Shown here: positions 6,744 to 8,368 of the stretch, piece after piece
How the letters are laid out: every line of letters begins with the position of its first letter
Numbering within the stretch: the first letter of the stretch is position 1
Origin: CAZIRO01 sp964541595
GTDB taxonomy: Bacteria; Acidobacteriota; HRBIN11
DNA length: 8,368 nt
Assembly: GCA_964541595.1 (NCBI GenBank)
Contig: CAZIRO010000128.1
Location: 1-8,368, forward strand
Direction of reading: 5' to 3'
The notes under the pieces: model-generated
What the model was told of the DNA's origin: nothing
Database searches by the model: none
Seen by the model: only the letters and a program-made list of their open reading frames with translations
Translations under genes and position numbers: made by a program

Positions 6744-7904
6744 GATATCATGCGCGATCCGCTGTGGCAGAAAGCACGGGACCTTGCGCAACGCGTCCTG
6801 ATCGTGGATACCCACATTGACGTCCCGTATCGCCTGCAACGCCAGTGGGAAGACATCAGTCAGCATACGAACGGTGGGGATTTTGACTATCCACGCGCCC
6901 GGCGAGGGGGGCTGAACGTTGCTTTCATGTCGATCTATGTGCCGGCATCTTACGAGGAACAGGGTGGAGCCCGCGCATTCGCAGACCGTTTGATCGACCT
7001 TGTGGAAACCATCGTTCGCCGATGGCCAGATAAGTTCGCGATCGTGCGATCCGTGGACGACGTCCGGCGACTCGCCCATTCCGGAAAGATCCTCCTCGCG
7101 CTCGGTATGGAGAACGGCGCGCCACTGGAGGGCAATCTGGACAATCTGCGGTATTTCTACCGGCGAGGTATTCGTTACATTACGCTGGCCCATGCGAAGT
7201 CTAACCACATCAGTGATTCGTCCTATGATGAAGTGCGTCGCTGGCACGGTCTCAGTCCGTTCGGGCGGGAAGTTGTGCGGGAAATGAACCGTCTGGGCAT
7301 CATGATCGACGTGTCCCACATTTCCGACGAAGCGTTCGAGGACGTCATCGCGATCACGCAGGCGCCGGTGATCGCTTCTCACTCCTCCTGTCGCCACTTT
7401 ACGCCCGGCTGGGAACGCAATATGAGCGATGCCATGATCCGGAAACTCGCCGCAAACGGCGGTGTGATCCAGATCAACTTTGGCGCTGCGTTCATCTCGG
7501 ATGCATACCGTAAAGCGTCCGAACGATTTCGGGCACAGGTACGGGAATATCTGCAACAACACGGCCTGAAATATACGGATCCTGCGGCCCGCGCGTATAT
7601 CCGTGAAGCACGTCAGCGGTTCGTATTCCCGACAGTGACCGTACGTGATGTCGCCGATCACATCGACCACGTGGTGCGTCTGGTGGGCATCGACCACGTG
7701 GGTCTGGGGTCGGACTTCGACGGCGTCGGTGGCGCCCTCCCGGAAGACCTGCGGGACGTGTCCATGTATCCGAACCTGTTGTATGAACTCCTGCGGCGCG
7801 GGTATACCGAGGACGACATTCGCAAGATCGCGGGGGAAAATCTGTTGCGTGTCTGGGCAACGGTCGAGCGGGTGGCGCGTCAGATGCAGCGTGCGGAAAA
7901 ATAA
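6618..7904 (+). CDS. Membrane dipeptidase (renal dipeptidase family, peptidase M19), predicted lipoprotein
   Basis: This zinc dipeptidase hydrolyses dipeptides, often including those with a C-terminal D-residue, and is normally an exported or membrane-anchored enzyme. From ATG 6618 (AGGAG 7 bases upstream) it is 428 residues; the ATG at 6612 is only one base from the ribosome site and is less likely. Residues 1-21 look like a lipoprotein signal: basic start, hydrophobic GMLGMLVAVFA, then C21, although Phe at -2 of the lipobox is unusual. All M19 metal and catalytic positions are visible: H66 and D68 in VDTHIDVP, bridging E165 in GMENGAP, H234 in DVSHIS, H255 in ASHSS, and D366 in GSDFDGV. A second start at 6750 with a stronger ribosome site would give a 384-residue protein with the whole catalytic domain but no signal. 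The gene begins 32 bases after nrdJ and is probably fed by read-through from it. The gene downstream is convergent. Confidence 0.92.
   Translation: MLHRKMPVCGMLGMLVAVFACHAHTVPPPGRSATTGPSRSQEDIMRDPLWQKARDLAQRVLIVDTHIDVPYRLQRQWEDISQHTNGGDFDYPRARRGGLNVAFMSIYVPASYEEQGGARAFADRLIDLVETIVRRWPDKFAIVRSVDDVRRLAHSGKILLALGMENGAPLEGNLDNLRYFYRRGIRYITLAHAKSNHISDSSYDEVRRWHGLSPFGREVVREMNRLGIMIDVSHISDEAFEDVIAITQAPVIASHSSCRHFTPGWERNMSDAMIRKLAANGGVIQINFGAAFISDAYRKASERFRAQVREYLQQHGLKYTDPAARAYIREARQRFVFPTVTVRDVADHIDHVVRLVGIDHVGLGSDFDGVGGALPEDLRDVSMYPNLLYELLRRGYTEDDIRKIAGENLLRVWATVERVARQMQRAEK
6739..6752 (+). promoter_or_regulatory. Strong internal ribosome site and second in-frame ATG of the dipeptidase gene
   Basis: AGGAGG (6739-6744), a 5-base spacer and ATG 6750-6752, in frame with the upstream start (codon 45). 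It is a better Shine-Dalgarno sequence than the one serving ATG 6618. The shorter product begins MRDPLWQKARDLAQ, at the point where the conserved M19 domain starts. Use in vivo is inferred. Confidence 0.5.
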
Positions 7905-7908
7905 CGGA

Positions 7909-7934
7909 AACCGGCCGGGGAGGCCCGGCCGGTT
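7909..7934 (-). terminator. Hairpin terminator between convergent genes
   Basis: AACCGGCCGGG (7909-7919) and CCCGGCCGGTT (7924-7934) form a perfect 11-bp stem with a 4-base loop. On the minus strand it is followed by TCCGTTATTTTT, a loose T-rich tract, so it best fits the end of the right-hand peptidase gene, 18 bases beyond that gene's stop. On the plus strand it lies 4 bases after the dipeptidase stop but lacks a T-run. It may still act from both sides. Confidence 0.75.
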
Positions 7935-7952
7935 GATGCGTGGGAAGGAGGG

Positions 7953-8368
7953 TTACCGCTCTGGACGGATGGCCCGGGTGCGATGCAGGGGCTTGGAACT
8001 GCGTGTCTGACGGGTGCGTGTGGGATTGTCCTGAAGCATCAGGTCCGGGGTGTGAAACAAATCGGAGGGTGCCGTACCCCGGAGCAATACCATCGCGGGG
8101 TCGCCCAGTAAGTTAAATGATAGACGAACCACCTGGCTGGTCGTCGCGTATAACGCCGTGCGGATTGCTACTCCGATACGCACGGGTCTTGCTGAATGGA
8201 ACAGTGCCTGTACGAGTGCTTCGTTCACGGTGAACGGTGCATACACTCCGACAATGGCAGAAGACGCAAGAATCGCTGCCGCACCACCATCGGGGTCCAG
8301 CAGAAAAGCCTCGGCCAGACTGGTTTGATAGACATCAACAAAATACCCGGTCAGTGACGTCGTGGACA
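7953..8368 (-). CDS. C-terminal part of a C25 (gingipain-like) cysteine peptidase homologue, 5' end outside window
   Basis: The minus-strand frame is open from the right edge to TAA at 7955-7953, giving 137 residues. The GTG at 8246 is internal, since the frame continues upstream with family-like sequence. The order SLAEAFLLDPDGGAAAILAS, then APFTVNEALVQALF, then SFNLLGDPAMVLL is the pattern seen at the end of the caspase-like catalytic domain of C25 peptidases. There the nucleophilic His/Cys lie upstream and so are not visible here. These are normally secreted endopeptidases or secretion-linked processing enzymes. After GDPAMVLL the protein ends within about 45 residues in an Arg-rich tail. 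That is too short for the sorting domain of type IX secretion cargo, so export would need another route. I cannot judge activity. Possible alternative: another caspase-fold protein. Confidence 0.65.
   Translation of the reverse strand, partial: STTSLTGYFVDVYQTSLAEAFLLDPDGGAAAILASSAIVGVYAPFTVNEALVQALFHSARPVRIGVAIRTALYATTSQVVRLSFNLLGDPAMVLLRGTAPSDLFHTPDLMLQDNPTRTRQTRSSKPLHRTRAIRPER

Noticed and set aside
6381..7697. 438-codon minus-strand frame opposite the dipeptidase and nrdJ end
   Set aside because: It spans two plus-strand genes with intact catalytic motifs and has no family features of its own.

Overview
The window looks like chromosomal housekeeping DNA from a GC-rich, two-membraned bacterium. 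Two proteins carry lipobox signal peptides. Two or three sigma70-like promoters are visible. The enzyme set (fused aconitase-type hydratase, class II B12-dependent ribonucleotide reductase, TrmI-type tRNA m1A58 methyltransferase, C25/gingipain-like peptidase) would fit an Acidobacteriota-like or related deep-branching, possibly thermophilic lineage. That taxonomic guess is inference only. I see no transposase, integrase, phage gene, CRISPR array, tRNA or rRNA.

Layout: a minus-strand cluster occupies the left third. In transcription order it is a lipoprotein of unknown function (3128-2238), an aconitase/isopropylmalate dehydratase-family protein with the swivel domain fused in front of the catalytic domain (2180-147), and a DnaQ-like 3'-5' exonuclease cut by the left edge (139-1). 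Spacings are 57 and 7 bases, so this is probably one transcript, driven by a good promoter at 3238-3266.

A divergent control region (3129-3452) separates this cluster from a plus-strand series: trmI (3453-4571), class II ribonucleotide reductase nrdJ (4612-6585) and an M19 membrane dipeptidase (6618-7904). nrdJ has its own near-consensus promoter, which lies inside the last codons of trmI, and starts at TTG behind a strong Shine-Dalgarno sequence. At the right end a perfect 11-bp hairpin separates the dipeptidase from the convergent 3' end of a C25 peptidase-like gene that enters from the right edge.

Functionally the genes touch DNA synthesis (dNTP supply; the exonuclease may be a polymerase proofreader), tRNA maturation, central or amino-acid carbon metabolism, and envelope peptide turnover. 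They do not form one obvious pathway. The points most worth a second look are: two start sites in the dipeptidase gene, each preceded by the same 12-base Shine-Dalgarno leader, which could give a lipoprotein and a cytosolic form; the RNR 3' tail, which is packed with two hairpins; the hairpin that buries the aconitase ribosome binding site; and the roughly 100-residue N-terminal extension on TrmI. I found no clear new defence or mobile system.
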